Shown here one piece after another: positions 1 through 7,589 of a DNA stretch of 64,000 bases (positions are counted from its first letter, which is position 1; every line of letters starts with the position of its first letter). The notes beneath the pieces were generated by a model, which was not told the DNA's origin, made no database searches, and saw nothing but the letters and a program-made list of their open reading frames with translations. Where the stretch lies: NCBI GenBank assembly GCA_963797765.1, contig CAWCQU010000003.1, forward strand, positions 1,302,001 through 1,366,000, written 5' to 3'. Source of the DNA: JBGPTK01 sp963797765 (GTDB lineage: Bacteria > Acidobacteriota > Terriglobia > Acidiferrales > UBA7541). The translations under genes were made by a program, and so were the position numbers.

Positions 1-1
1 C

Positions 2-85
2 GGGGCTGGTGACCTGCAGGCGGGGCAGATTCTTGAAACTCCGTTGGAGCACGCCGGCGAAATCGCGGGACATGAATCGAATTGA
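2..85 (+). CDS. C-terminal end of an unidentified upstream gene (partial)
   Basis: A reading frame open from the left edge ends with TGA at 83-85 and encodes about 27 residues. Codon choice looks normal for this genome. A second frame is also open and ends at 96-98, overlapping the next ATG, so which one is the true C-terminus cannot be settled from this fragment. The following methyltransferase gene starts within 10 nt, so the two are probably co-transcribed. No family could be recognised. Confidence 0.3.
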   Translation, partial: GAGDLQAGQILETPLEHAGEIAGHESN

Positions 86-94
86 GGTGCCGTC

Positions 95-892
95 ATGAAA
101 GGCAAAGTGTTTTTGGTCGGGGCTGGACCAGGAGATCCCGAACTGCTGACGGTGAAGGCGCTGATAGTTTTGGCGGCGGCCGACGCCGTGGTGCACGACG
201 AATTTGTCTCGGCCGAGGTGCTGGCCTTGGTCCCGGCTTCGGCATGCGTGCACACCGCGGGGAAAATCGGCGGCAAGGAAGGAGTGAGCCAGGAAGAAAT
301 TCTCCGGTTGCTGGTGACGCATGCCAGCGAGGGGCTGCGAGTGGTGCGCCTGGCTGGCGGAGACCCGCTCATCTTTGGTCGCCTGGGTGAAGAGATGGAA
401 GCGCTGCGCTCGACGGGGATCGATTTCGAAGTAATTCCCGGAGTGACGACCGCTTCGGCGGCGGCTGCCCTTGCGGGGATTCCCTTGACTGGCCGGCGGC
501 ACGCATCCAAGCTGATTTTCTTCAGCAATCACGACGGGGCGGAGAAACATTCCGCTTAGGATTCCGACGACGCACTGCTGGACGCCTCGATTGTGGTTCG
601 TTTTACGGGAAGCAATTTCGAAGAACTCACGGCTAAACTTCGGGCCGCGGGATTGCCGGACAAAACCCCGTGCTTGGTGATGTCGCAATCCGCCGGGCGC
701 GCAGAACAGATTCACCGCACCAAGCTTTCGGAGTTGGGGGCCGACCTGGCGAGCACCCCGCGTTTCCCGGAGTCCGCTGTACTGATCATTGGAGCGGTGG
801 CCGGAGCGGTTCGCCCGGAAAAGCAATTTCAATTCAAGGGCGAAACTTTGTCTTCGCAGGTAGAAGCACGATCCGCTGTGGCAGCTTCTTGA
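95..892 (+). pseudogene. cobA: Uroporphyrinogen-III C-methyltransferase (SUMT) interrupted by an in-frame TAG
   Basis: SUMT methylates uroporphyrinogen III with SAM to make precorrin-2 for siroheme and cobalamin. The N-terminus has the tetrapyrrole methylase loop VGAGPGDPELLTVKA, then VVRLAGGDPLIFGR near residue 90 and the conserved VIPGVTTASAAAA and GIPLT segments. At 557-559 a TAG interrupts the frame after AEKHSA. The same frame then continues without shift (DSDDALLDASIVVRF) to the stop at 892, and the sum of about 265 codons matches the family length. The TAG may replace a Trp TGG, which is inference. The lesion is either a true nonsense mutation or a base-call error. Identity is secure, functional state is not. 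Confidence 0.85.
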
Positions 893-905
893 TTCGGCGG
901 AGGCG

Positions 906-2639
906 CTATCCATTGGGGTATTGCCTCCGCTGATCGTTTGCGCGGGCCGAATTTATTTCCGAGCTTCGAGTGCGGACTTTCCTGCCGTTGTCGATCGGGC
1001 GACTCCTCCGGAATTTTTGCCTATTTGTGAGACGAAATGTAGACGAGGGAGCAACGCCCTCATTGCTGATCCCCACTTTCACGCTATTCGCACAGCCAGC
1101 AGTGGCTGTGCTACAAGGGCGCAGAAGCGCGCGAAAGTGCATGGAGAATGTAGTGGATGCGGATAGAGGTGGATTGCTGCTATCGCGAACGGTAACGACG
1201 GCAGAAAAGTTACTGGCGCCCGTTGGAATGCCGGTCAATGCACCAGTGGCGGTATCGAAGGTCAGGCCGGCGGGGACATTGTTCATGGTCCAAGTGTAGG
1301 GCGGAATTCCGCCCGTGGCGGAAAAAGCAGCGGCGATCTGTTGGCCTTGCACAACTGAGCTGGGCATATCCGTTTGCGAAATCGCGAGCGGCTCGCTGAT
1401 CCTGATTTGAACTTCGCGCGTGATGCTGTTCGGAGTTTCAAAGGAATCGGAGATTCGAATCGCGGAATCGAAAACGCCGTCAACCAAAGGAACCCCCGAA
1501 ACGACGATCGATCCTGCCGAAGATTCAATGGAAAGCCCGGCGGGCAGCTTGCCGCGCGCCAATCGAGCGATGTAGGGAGGCCGCCCTCCCACCACTAAAA
1601 CGGATGCATGATAGGACGAGGCTCGGGCGGCATCGGGAAGCGAAAAAGACTGAACTGCTAAAGGGCCGTTGATGATTAACTGAAGAGACTGAGAGCGAGT
1701 GCTCGGCGGCTTGGCGGAGTCCGTCACTTGCACCTGAAGATTTGAAGATCCGGAACTTCTAGGAATTCCGCTGACAATTCCCGTCGAGGAATCCAACACC
1801 AGTTCATCGGGTAGCTGGTTAAGGTCACCGACGATTTCCCAATGGAACGGAGGCGTTCCCCCCACTGCCGGAATCGATTCCGAATAAGGGGAATTCAGCA
1901 CGCCTGCGGGCAACGAAGTGATCGGTATGATGACGTTTTTCAGGACGTGAAGGGTGTAAGCCAAGGTTGTCTGCAACTGCGGAGTGCCGCTATCCGCCAC
2001 CCGCAGCACGAATGGAAATGTGCCGGGCTTCGAGAGGATTCCCTGTACCGCACCACTTCCATTCTGATTGCTCAGTGTAAGCCCGGCCGGAAGAGGAGCC
2101 GATCCATTCGCCAGTCCAAACGTGTAGGGCGGTATTCCTCCCGAAGCGGAAAGATCGAAGGAATAGGGTAGTCCAACATTTCCATCGGCGAGAGGCTGCA
2201 CTGAAGTTAGCTTGATAGGCGCCACACATTCCAGCTCAAGATTTTTACTAGCTGAATTGCCCGCCTTGTCCTTCACTTGAAATGTAAAAAGCGAGTGGGC
2301 AGCTGAGAGCTCACCCGGCATGCCATCAATCACCCCGTTTGAATTGAGCGTCAATCCATTTGGCAAGGCCAGATCGCCGGCCGGGATGCTCCAGGTATAG
2401 GGTGGGGTGCCGCCAGCCGCTTGAAGTGTGGCCATGTATAGTTTCCCTGCGTCCGCTCTGGGGAGCGGAGACTGAGTAGCGATGAGGAGTTGCGAGGGAG
2501 AGGCTACTTGAGCAGCAGGAGGAGCGCTGTTCGTATTTCGTTCGTTACTTGGGCGCTTGCAGCCCGGTGCGCAGGCAAGGGCGTATAGGGCAAACGCCGC
2601 CAGAAAATATTCCGAGCGCCGAGGGGAGAGAGTAGTCAT
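906..2639 (-). CDS. Putative-Ig (He_PIG) repeat lipoprotein
   Basis: A 577-residue secreted protein. The N-terminus has a hydrophobic segment ending ALACAPGC, which fits a lipoprotein signal, and is followed by a low-complexity linker. The body consists of about five tandem Ig-like repeats of roughly 85-90 residues. Each carries GGTPPYTW- or GGIPPYTF-like strands and an LPAGLTL motif, typical of the He_PIG family. It is probably a surface-exposed structural or adhesive protein, but substrate and partners are unknown. The last 70 or so residues lose the repeat pattern and become Arg- and Ser-rich. They are encoded across a palindromic repeat at 1090-1111, so the original C-terminus was probably altered. 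It stands alone, convergent with cobA. Confidence 0.75.
   Translation of the reverse strand: MTTLSPRRSEYFLAAFALYALACAPGCKRPSNERNTNSAPPAAQVASPSQLLIATQSPLPRADAGKLYMATLQAAGGTPPYTWSIPAGDLALPNGLTLNSNGVIDGMPGELSAAHSLFTFQVKDKAGNSASKNLELECVAPIKLTSVQPLADGNVGLPYSFDLSASGGIPPYTFGLANGSAPLPAGLTLSNQNGSGAVQGILSKPGTFPFVLRVADSGTPQLQTTLAYTLHVLKNVIIPITSLPAGVLNSPYSESIPAVGGTPPFHWEIVGDLNQLPDELVLDSSTGIVSGIPRSSGSSNLQVQVTDSAKPPSTRSQSLQLIINGPLAVQSFSLPDAARASSYHASVLVVGGRPPYIARLARGKLPAGLSIESSAGSIVVSGVPLVDGVFDSAIRISDSFETPNSITREVQIRISEPLAISQTDMPSSVVQGQQIAAAFSATGGIPPYTWTMNNVPAGLTFDTATGALTGIPTGASNFSAVVTVRDSSNPPLSASTTFSMHFRALLRPCSTATAGCANSVKVGISNEGVAPSSTFRLTNRQKFRRSRPIDNGRKVRTRSSEINSARANDQRRQYPNG
1090..1111. repeat. Short palindromic repeat inside the 3' part of the Ig lipoprotein gene
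   Basis: An inverted repeat with 9-bp arms (GCACAGCCA and TGGCTGTGC) around a 4-base loop, followed by CTACAAGGGCGC. The flank resembles other palindromic units in the window, for example at 14238-14284 and 15061-15078, where a GC-rich hairpin also sits next to a CTAC(A) motif. Its location in the degenerate C-terminal tail suggests insertion into the coding sequence. Confidence 0.6.
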
Positions 2640-3076
2640 GCAGAGCGTTCCTCCGAGAGGAATCGCGGCAAGGACCCAGGCACAAAAAGCGGCCCCGGAG
2701 TCAAGATTTGAAGCGCGGATTCCGACTTTTTACGAGCATTTGGACGATTGCAAAAACACGCGATATAGGCGCGATTAGAAATTTCTATCATGCTGTATTT
2801 AAATCGGTTGCAGGCTTTTGACTGCGAAGTGCTCAGGCGATTAAAACCGCGATTCGAAAGGCGGGTAATCAAACACAACAATGCCGCGCTCTGGCTCTGC
2901 ATTTCCAGCCCTTTAAATCCGATCCGCCGTTTGTTCGGCATACAGGCCCCCTATCCTGAATAACACGGATTCGCCAAAATACAAGACCCGTGCCTGTAGA
3001 CATTTGTAGTGAGCGGGTTGGAATAGCTGCAGGGAGCTGCGAGCTCTTAGGGGGCTGCGCAGATTGTGAAAATTAG
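2640..3076. other. Intergenic region without a convincing gene; contains a diverged dispersed repeat
   Basis: The only longer open frame here (2636-2941, minus) has atypical composition and no recognisable motif. Positions 2761-2850 resemble 57600-57691. The remainder (2850-3076) includes a GAGCTGCGAGCTC palindrome near 3035 and nothing else I can name. Confidence 0.5.
2761..2850 (+). repeat. Diverged dispersed repeat, copy 1 (partner at 57600-57691)
   Basis: Both copies begin CGATATAG, share GCGATTAGAAATTT within the next 25 bases, then share a GG(C/T)TTTTGACT block about 50 bases later and a GGCGATTA block after that. The copies lie almost 55 kb apart in the same orientation. Similarity was judged by eye, and no coding potential is seen. 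Confidence 0.55.
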
Positions 3077-3397
3077 TTAGATAAATTTTGCGGTTTCGGG
3101 AACCGATTTCGGGGCTTTCAACAAGCGCAGATATTCATCTCGCGAGAAAACGAGTAGCACTTCTATTTCGACATCCTCTTTTGCCTTCCAAGCTCTGACC
3201 AGCTGAGCAATGGAGTGCTCGTCATTCGTTTCGCAAGAAAGGAAAACGTGATAGGAACCAAACAACAATTTGATTTCCTTCATTTCAACGCCGCATGAAC
3301 TGCATAAACGGGCGACGATTTCCTGCAAGTCCGGCTTGTCTTGAATGGCACGCGCCCCGTGCTTTCGATCGTTGATCAGCAGTAGGAATTCGATCAT
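3077..3397 (-). CDS. GYD-domain protein
   Basis: A 106-residue soluble protein matching the small GYD family (PF08734-like): an N-terminal strand (IEFLLLIND), a central LLFGSYHVFLSCETND segment corresponding to the family's G-x-Y-D core, and a C-terminal FSRDEYLRLL. The canonical GYD is SYH here, a deviation. The family adopts a ferredoxin-like alpha/beta fold of unknown function. It stands alone between the Ig lipoprotein and the mobile-element scar, so context gives no clue. The ATG at 3397 is the only reasonable start. Confidence 0.65.
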   Translation of the reverse strand: MIEFLLLINDRKHGARAIQDKPDLQEIVARLCSSCGVEMKEIKLLFGSYHVFLSCETNDEHSIAQLVRAWKAKEDVEIEVLLVFSRDEYLRLLKAPKSVPETAKFI

Positions 3398-3892
3398 AGA
3401 TCCTTACAATTGAGTGTGAGGCCGGTAACGTGGCAAATCTTCATTGCTATTCAGGATGCGCGACCACTCTCCCATCAGGTAGATTTCTACAAGCGCAAGG
3501 GCGCAAGCGGGCCTGTTGCCACTGCAAGAATCCAGTCACCGGTTGTGAAACGAGAAATCTCTTGTTCGATCGCGGGCCCAAATTGCGCAGGAGATTCGCG
3601 GCGAAATCGCAGCGCCCGCGCGACAATTCGCATTGGTTCGGAAAGCGTCATCTTCGCGATAAATCCTGGCAATAAACAAACGACCCATCAACTATCCCAG
3701 AACGGGAAAAAGACGCGGAGAATCACTGTTTTTTACTTGGTATTGCAAGCAAGGGAGCTTTGGCGCGAATTCAATCGTGAGTTATCCCGGCAAGGGCAGG
3801 GCGCGGAGGCGGCTCTGGGCCATGAGTTGGGCCGGCGGCGAGGACAAGAAGCTCTAGCCAGTTTGTAGTCGAGTAATGAAAACAGAAGAGAG
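3398..3892. other. Region without recognisable gene left of the island
   Basis: Open frames exist on both strands (for example 3410-3868 plus, 3487-3672 minus), but none shows a family motif, good start context or a plausible neighbour. It may contain eroded coding sequence. It ends at the 26-bp rnpB-like repeat. Confidence 0.4.
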
Positions 3893-3918
3893 GCGGACCG
3901 GTCTGCAAGCCGGATTCT
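3893..3918 (-). repeat. Duplicated 3' end of the RNase P RNA gene (putative distal attachment site)
   Basis: Bases 3893-3918 match 6381-6406, the 3' end of rnpB, at 24 of 26 positions and in the same orientation. The differences are at the 7th and 14th bases. The match covers the conserved 3' P1 strand and the AGAATCCGGCTT region of RNase P RNA. Outside these 26 bases similarity stops abruptly. This is the pattern expected for an attachment-site duplication left by a tyrosine recombinase using an RNA gene 3' end. Confidence 0.65.
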
Positions 3919-4020
3919 CTGGCCGAGTAGTGTAACCTTCTCGCTTCGCGCAACTTATTGATGCAACGCAGTTCCCTTCCCTAATATAGACGCTTGGTCC
4001 AGTCCAGTGAATCAACAGTT

Positions 4021-4200
4021 TTGCCAACGATCATACGTCCAGTCATTCAAGTTTCCGAAGTCGGCAAGATCTACGGCTCAAGGGTGGCCTTCGATGATGT
4101 GTCGTTCGAAGTCAAACGACGCTGAGATTTTTGGTTTGATCGGGCCTAACGGCGATGGAAGGACCACTTTGTATGGATTGAAACTGTTTCGCTTGATACC
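4021..4200 (+). pseudogene. ABC transporter ATP-binding subunit, truncated and frameshifted N-terminus
   Basis: A TTG-started frame encodes VIQVSEVGKIYGSRVAFDD, then VSFEVKRR and a stop. One base later the neighbouring frame continues EIFGLIGPNGDGRTTLYG. Together they form the first 55 or so residues of an ABC ATPase up to Walker A. An extra base near 4123 breaks the frame, and Walker A has Arg where the catalytic Lys should be (GPNGDGRTT, expected GPNGAGKTT). Similarity ends near 4190, where the convergent diguanylate cyclase gene ends. It is non-functional and part of the decayed island. Confidence 0.7.
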
Positions 4201-4230
4201 TCGAATACCGGAGGATGGAAACAGCCGTAT

Positions 4231-5511
4231 TTACATTGCCGCGGACAGTCTCTTGCCGGAACGGCCCTTTGCCTCGTAAAGGGCCTGGTCTGCCAAGCGT
4301 ATCAAACTCTCAAAAGTTTCTACGTCCCGGGAGTAGGTTGCAACTCCGGCGCTCACGGAAAGGGGGGGCATCTCTCCGTCACTCGCTACGCGCTCGCAGA
4401 TACGGCGCGATACTTCTTGCGCCGCTTTCGCTCCGGTCTCGGACAAAATGAGCGCAAATTCGTCTCCACCATACCGCGCGGCCGTGTCAATGGAGCGGGA
4501 ATTAACGCGAAGCACGTTGGCTACCCGGCAGAGCGCTTTGCTGCCCACTAAGTGGCCGTTGTCGTCGTTTATTTTTTTGAGCCCATCGAGGTCAAACAGA
4601 AGGAGAGAAAAAACCTTTCCAGTACGCCGGGACCGCTGGATCTCGGTCTCCAACGCCTCTATCAGCCGCCTGTAATTGGCCAATCGTGTCAGGGAATCGT
4701 TCACAGCCTGCTCTCGTACGTTTTCAATTAAGTTAATATTATCGAGAAGCACTCCGCCCAACAGGACCGCGTAACTGCTGAATTGGAGGAATTCCGCAAG
4801 AGCAAAGGGCGCATCCAGTCCATGCTCGGATTGGCTGGCGGCGAGGCAGCACGCTACATTCAATCCCGCCGCATAGAATAGGGATCTCTCGAACGGAGGA
4901 GTAGTGGGCTTCAGGCGCAGATGATATCCCACCGTTGCGAGAAGAAAGAGTGCCGCAGGAAACAGATTCCCCGGCCGTGGAAAAACTCCTCCCAAACGAA
5001 CTACAACCAGTGCAGGGAGCCGCCCATGCACCGTGCTAAGCAAGGACGCCGACAAGACAACGACGACAAGCGCCAACGCGATTTCGCGGTCCGGGTTGCG
5101 GGCAGTAGGAAGGCGACGCTCCACAACCAGGGCTGCCACGAGCAATACAGCCAGGAATGTCCGGCCGATCACCCACGCCATCGGATCTCTGAGACTAATG
5201 TCGGAATTAGCCATGCGAAAGGAGGCGAGGCTAGAGCTAAAAAGGGTGATTCCGACGATGACGAATCCGCAGGCAAGGGTGAGTGAAAGCCGATCGCGTG
5301 TTCCCAAAAACCTTACTACTGCGGAGGCCCCGATAATCAGTGCGAGGATTCCGCTCGTAATCTGGAGTTGGCCGTAAAACAAATGATCCAGGGAGAACGG
5401 GATGCGTCGCAGGGTCCAGGCCAGTGCCAGGACACCACTCTCTCCCACGAGGAAGAGCCATACAACTCCAGGTCTCGTCAGAAAGTTCGGGATTTTCTGA
5501 GCATTGTTCAA
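4231..5511 (-). CDS. Membrane-bound diguanylate cyclase (GGDEF)
   Basis: A 426-residue protein that should make cyclic di-GMP from two GTP. Residues 1 to about 255 hold roughly seven or eight hydrophobic segments forming an integral membrane sensor region without a named domain. The C-terminal GGDEF domain (about 265-420) begins NDSLTRLANYR and has FDLDGLKKIND for metal and nucleotide binding. The active-site signature RYGGDEF lies near residue 350, with an RxxD inhibitory site (RSID) five residues upstream. All catalytic positions are intact, so it may be active and product-inhibited. It is the only intact-looking gene in the rnpB island, which may explain why it persists. Confidence 0.9.
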   Translation of the reverse strand: MNNAQKIPNFLTRPGVVWLFLVGESGVLALAWTLRRIPFSLDHLFYGQLQITSGILALIIGASAVVRFLGTRDRLSLTLACGFVIVGITLFSSSLASFRMANSDISLRDPMAWVIGRTFLAVLLVAALVVERRLPTARNPDREIALALVVVVLSASLLSTVHGRLPALVVVRLGGVFPRPGNLFPAALFLLATVGYHLRLKPTTPPFERSLFYAAGLNVACCLAASQSEHGLDAPFALAEFLQFSSYAVLLGGVLLDNINLIENVREQAVNDSLTRLANYRRLIEALETEIQRSRRTGKVFSLLLFDLDGLKKINDDNGHLVGSKALCRVANVLRVNSRSIDTAARYGGDEFALILSETGAKAAQEVSRRICERVASDGEMPPLSVSAGVATYSRDVETFESLIRLADQALYEAKGRSGKRLSAAM

Positions 5512-5550
5512 ACCCGTTTCACCGCGACCAACGGCCCATCTAAATCAAGA

Positions 5551-5961
5551 TTACCCGCAGGTGCTGCTCGATGCGAAGGCAGAAATCCGGCTTGTTTCCT
5601 GCCCGACTATACTTGAAGGAACATGTTTTCTTTCACGGTTGAAAAGCCGGCCGCTTAACTGAAGGAGTTTTCGCAAACATCGACTAGTTGGCTTCGCTTT
5701 CGTCGGCGAACTCCTAGCAACCGGCACCAGAAAAAGCTGAAATGTCCCGATTTGTTCGTGCGCAATTTCGAAAGTGCCCTGGCCGAGATCAAATTCTTTC
5801 GGACTATGGAAGAACAAGGAAAGCTGTTCGTGGGTCGCTGTCGAGCGTCCTTCCTCCACTTGGTAAAGCTCCAATTCCAAAGGGTGGCGAGCGGGAAAGC
5901 GATTCTGGAACTTCGTCAAGAGCTCCTCAAGGAACCTGCTCTTCGTCAGATTGTCGAGCAT
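5551..5961 (-). CDS. DUF6916-like small protein, C-terminus probably altered
   Basis: The first 85 or so residues (MLDNLTKSRFLEELL, LELELYQV, QLSLFFHSP, GTFEIAHEQIGTFQLFLVPV) fit the DUF6916 pattern of a strand-rich domain ending in LFLVPV. Family members usually continue with a short YEAVF-like strand. Here the frame instead runs into a Ser/Arg-rich tail to residue 136, which suggests a frameshift near 5715. The family often lies near phage-tail-like genes, but none is present. It is inside the island, upstream of the cyclase on the same strand. Confidence 0.45.
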   Translation of the reverse strand: MLDNLTKSRFLEELLTKFQNRFPARHPLELELYQVEEGRSTATHEQLSLFFHSPKEFDLGQGTFEIAHEQIGTFQLFLVPVARSSPTKAKPTSRCLRKLLQLSGRLFNRERKHVPSSIVGQETSRISAFASSSTCG

Positions 5962-6151
5962 TTTCAGTTCCTCCTCACCGTGCGGGCAGAACTACACGAT
6001 GTGTATCTGCGCAACAAAATGGCTTGGCCGTAACTCGGAAACAAATTACCGGGATGGAGCCCGACAAAACTACAACCAGTCAGTGGAACCGTCAATCAAG
6101 GAATCTGCTTGTGGCCGCAAAATGAGAATGTCCGTTCTCAGCAAAGTAGTA

Positions 6152-6331
6152 ATGTCATCGGTTCGTCTTTGCACCTTCGGGGGAGCGAGCCCGCACCACG
6201 TGGCCAAATTACTCGGTAATGCGATCGCGACGGTCGAGACGCACTACGTCTTTTTCGTCAAAGAGTTGTGTGAGCGGGCCCGTCAAATCATGGAGAACGG
6301 CGATGGCCTGGAATCCAGAGTGAAAATTGCA
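6152..6331 (+). pseudogene. Tyrosine recombinase (phage-type integrase) C-terminal fragment
   Basis: The translation GASPHHVAKLLGNAIATVET, followed by HYVFFVKELCERARQIME, reproduces the end of the catalytic domain of tyrosine recombinases. There the LLGH-like motif is followed about ten residues later by the nucleophilic Tyr in a T-x-x-HY context. Here LLGN carries Asn in place of the usual His, while the HY pair is intact. The upstream Arg/Lys catalytic segments and the N-terminal domain are not found. The fragment lies 50 nt from the 3' end of rnpB, as expected for an integrase adjacent to its attachment site. Confidence 0.6.
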
Positions 6332-6380
6332 CGGTTTTTGCAAACCAGACTTTCAAAAATGAACAAGTCCAATAAGATAA

Positions 6381-6976
6381 GCGGACGGGTCTGTAAGCCG
6401 GATTCTGTTCGACGCTGCCGTTTGTTCCGCGTATGACGGCGGAACGTTGCGGAGGCGCCGCAGCGATCATTCCTCTAGTCCCGGCATCGCTGCCGGGATC
6501 AAGCAGCCTACCCGAGGGTCACACCGGCTTGCTCTTGCGAGCACACCGGATACGGGCCGGGCCAGCCCTCCCCTCCTATTTGGCCTTGCTCCACGCGGGG
6601 TTTGCCATGCGTCCGCTGTTGCCAGCGGAACGGTGGGCTCTTACCCCACCATTTCACCCTTGCCAAGTGCGATCAGCAAAGAGACGCGGGATTGAGGTTT
6701 TGCCTCACTCCTGCGACAGATGCCTTGTGGTTCGGCTTCGTTGACCACAAGCGGTTCGCTTACGCTCACCGCATTCGCACCGGTGGTATATTTTCTGTGG
6801 CACTTTCCGTAGCCATTCCGGCACTGCAAGCCGAGACACCGGAGCGGCCCCCTGGCGTTACCAGGCGCGTTGCCCTGAACAGGAACCCTTGCGGCTTCCT
6901 GTCCTGCGGAGTCCGGACTTTCCTCCCGTCTGGCAATTTTGCAATTGCCGGACCAGCGATCGCCCGACCCGCCCGC
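6381..6976 (-). ncRNA. rnpB: RNase P RNA, bacterial type A, unusually long
   Basis: The catalytic RNA of RNase P, which trims tRNA 5' leaders. On the minus strand the 5' end GCGGGCGGGTC pairs over 11 bp with GACCCGTCCGC at the 3' end (helix P1). The universal GAGGAAAGTCCGGAC is at 6909-6923, and the late conserved blocks GAGCAAGGCCAAATAGG, GGGTAGGCTGCTTGA and ACAGAATCCGGCTTACAG are all present in order. The span of about 596 nt exceeds the usual 350-450 nt. Extra length sits mainly in the P12 region (after CACAGAAAATATACC) and in an added hairpin before the 3' conserved block. Its 3' end is partly duplicated at 3893-3918. Confidence 0.95.
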
Positions 6977-6983
6977 CAAAATT

Positions 6984-6989
6984 ATTATA
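6984..6989 (-). promoter_or_regulatory. -10 element of the rnpB promoter
   Basis: A perfect TATAAT on the minus strand lies 7 bases upstream of the predicted 5' end of rnpB at 6976. No convincing -35 hexamer is seen at 16-18 bp. It sits in the 30-bp gap between rnpB and the divergent VOC gene. Confidence 0.6.
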
Positions 6990-7006
6990 CATGGTAATCT
7001 GTTTGG

Positions 7007-7378
7007 ATGAAGCGGCGCGTGGTCCGGATCGATCACATTCAAATCGCGGCACCTGAGGGGTGCGAGCCAGCCGCGAGAAAATACTACGGCTCGATCCTGG
7101 GTATGCAAGAGATCACGAAACCGCCGGCATTGGTCGCTCGGGGCGGTTGTTGGTTCCGGTGCGGCGAACAACAGGTGCATATCGGCGTGGAGCGGACTTT
7201 TCGCCCGGCCAAGAAAGCTCATCCTGCTTTCGGCGTGCTTGACCTCGATGATTTGCGCAAAGACCTGATCGACAGCGGCATCGTGGTTGTTGATGATAAC
7301 GATCTTCCAGGCGCGCGTCGTTTCTATGCCGAAGACCCTTGGGGCAACCGGCTCGAGTTCCTGGAAATTCAGCCGTAA
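7007..7378 (+). CDS. VOC-superfamily (glyoxalase/bleomycin-resistance-like) protein
   Basis: A 123-residue single-module vicinal-oxygen-chelate protein. The N-terminal RIDHIQIAAP supplies the first metal-ligand His. A central WFRCGEQQVHIGV strand and the C-terminal EDPWGNRLEFLEI, with the usual Glu ligand, complete the fold. The substrate cannot be told from sequence: glyoxalase, dioxygenase and resistance proteins share this architecture. It is divergent from rnpB, with only about 30 bp between them. Nothing else in the neighbourhood is functionally linked. Confidence 0.8.
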   Translation: MKRRVVRIDHIQIAAPEGCEPAARKYYGSILGMQEITKPPALVARGGCWFRCGEQQVHIGVERTFRPAKKAHPAFGVLDLDDLRKDLIDSGIVVVDDNDLPGARRFYAEDPWGNRLEFLEIQP

Positions 7379-7589
7379 ACTTGAGTGCAAAGCCAGGCCA
7401 CCGAAAACTTCGCTCGAGTGTGCCGGAATTGACGACCGCTCAGAGAATTTGTGCAGTGAGCGTCGGCGCTCCTCCCCGCATGCTGCTTGGTTTCATGCTT
7501 CACCAGCCAACATAGCCTTAGGAGCTGCATGAACGCTTGACATCGGGTGCTTGTGGGCAGAGCCGCTCTCAAGTAAGCTGACTCATCCT

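Larger units (their letters stand above)
3893..6406. mobile_element. Decayed integrative element bounded by rnpB 3'-end direct repeats
   Basis: About 2.5 kb lies between the two 26-bp rnpB-like direct repeats. Contents from left to right are a frameshifted and truncated ABC-ATPase start, a diguanylate cyclase, a DUF6916-like gene, and the C-terminal end of a tyrosine recombinase directly beside the intact rnpB. Recombinase next to the reconstituted RNA gene and a displaced partial copy at the far end is the standard layout of genomic islands in tRNA or tmRNA genes. Here the target would be rnpB. The element is a remnant: its integrase lacks most of its length. Alternative: a segmental duplication that happened to copy the rnpB end. 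Confidence 0.55.

Noticed and set aside
2636..2941. Minus-strand open frame of 101 residues overlapping the Ig lipoprotein start
   Set aside because: Atypical composition, no motif, and it runs through a dispersed repeat (2761-2850).
3410..3868. Plus-strand open frame of 152 residues left of the island
   Set aside because: No family motif, poor start context, and competing frames on the other strand, so I treat the region as non-coding or eroded.
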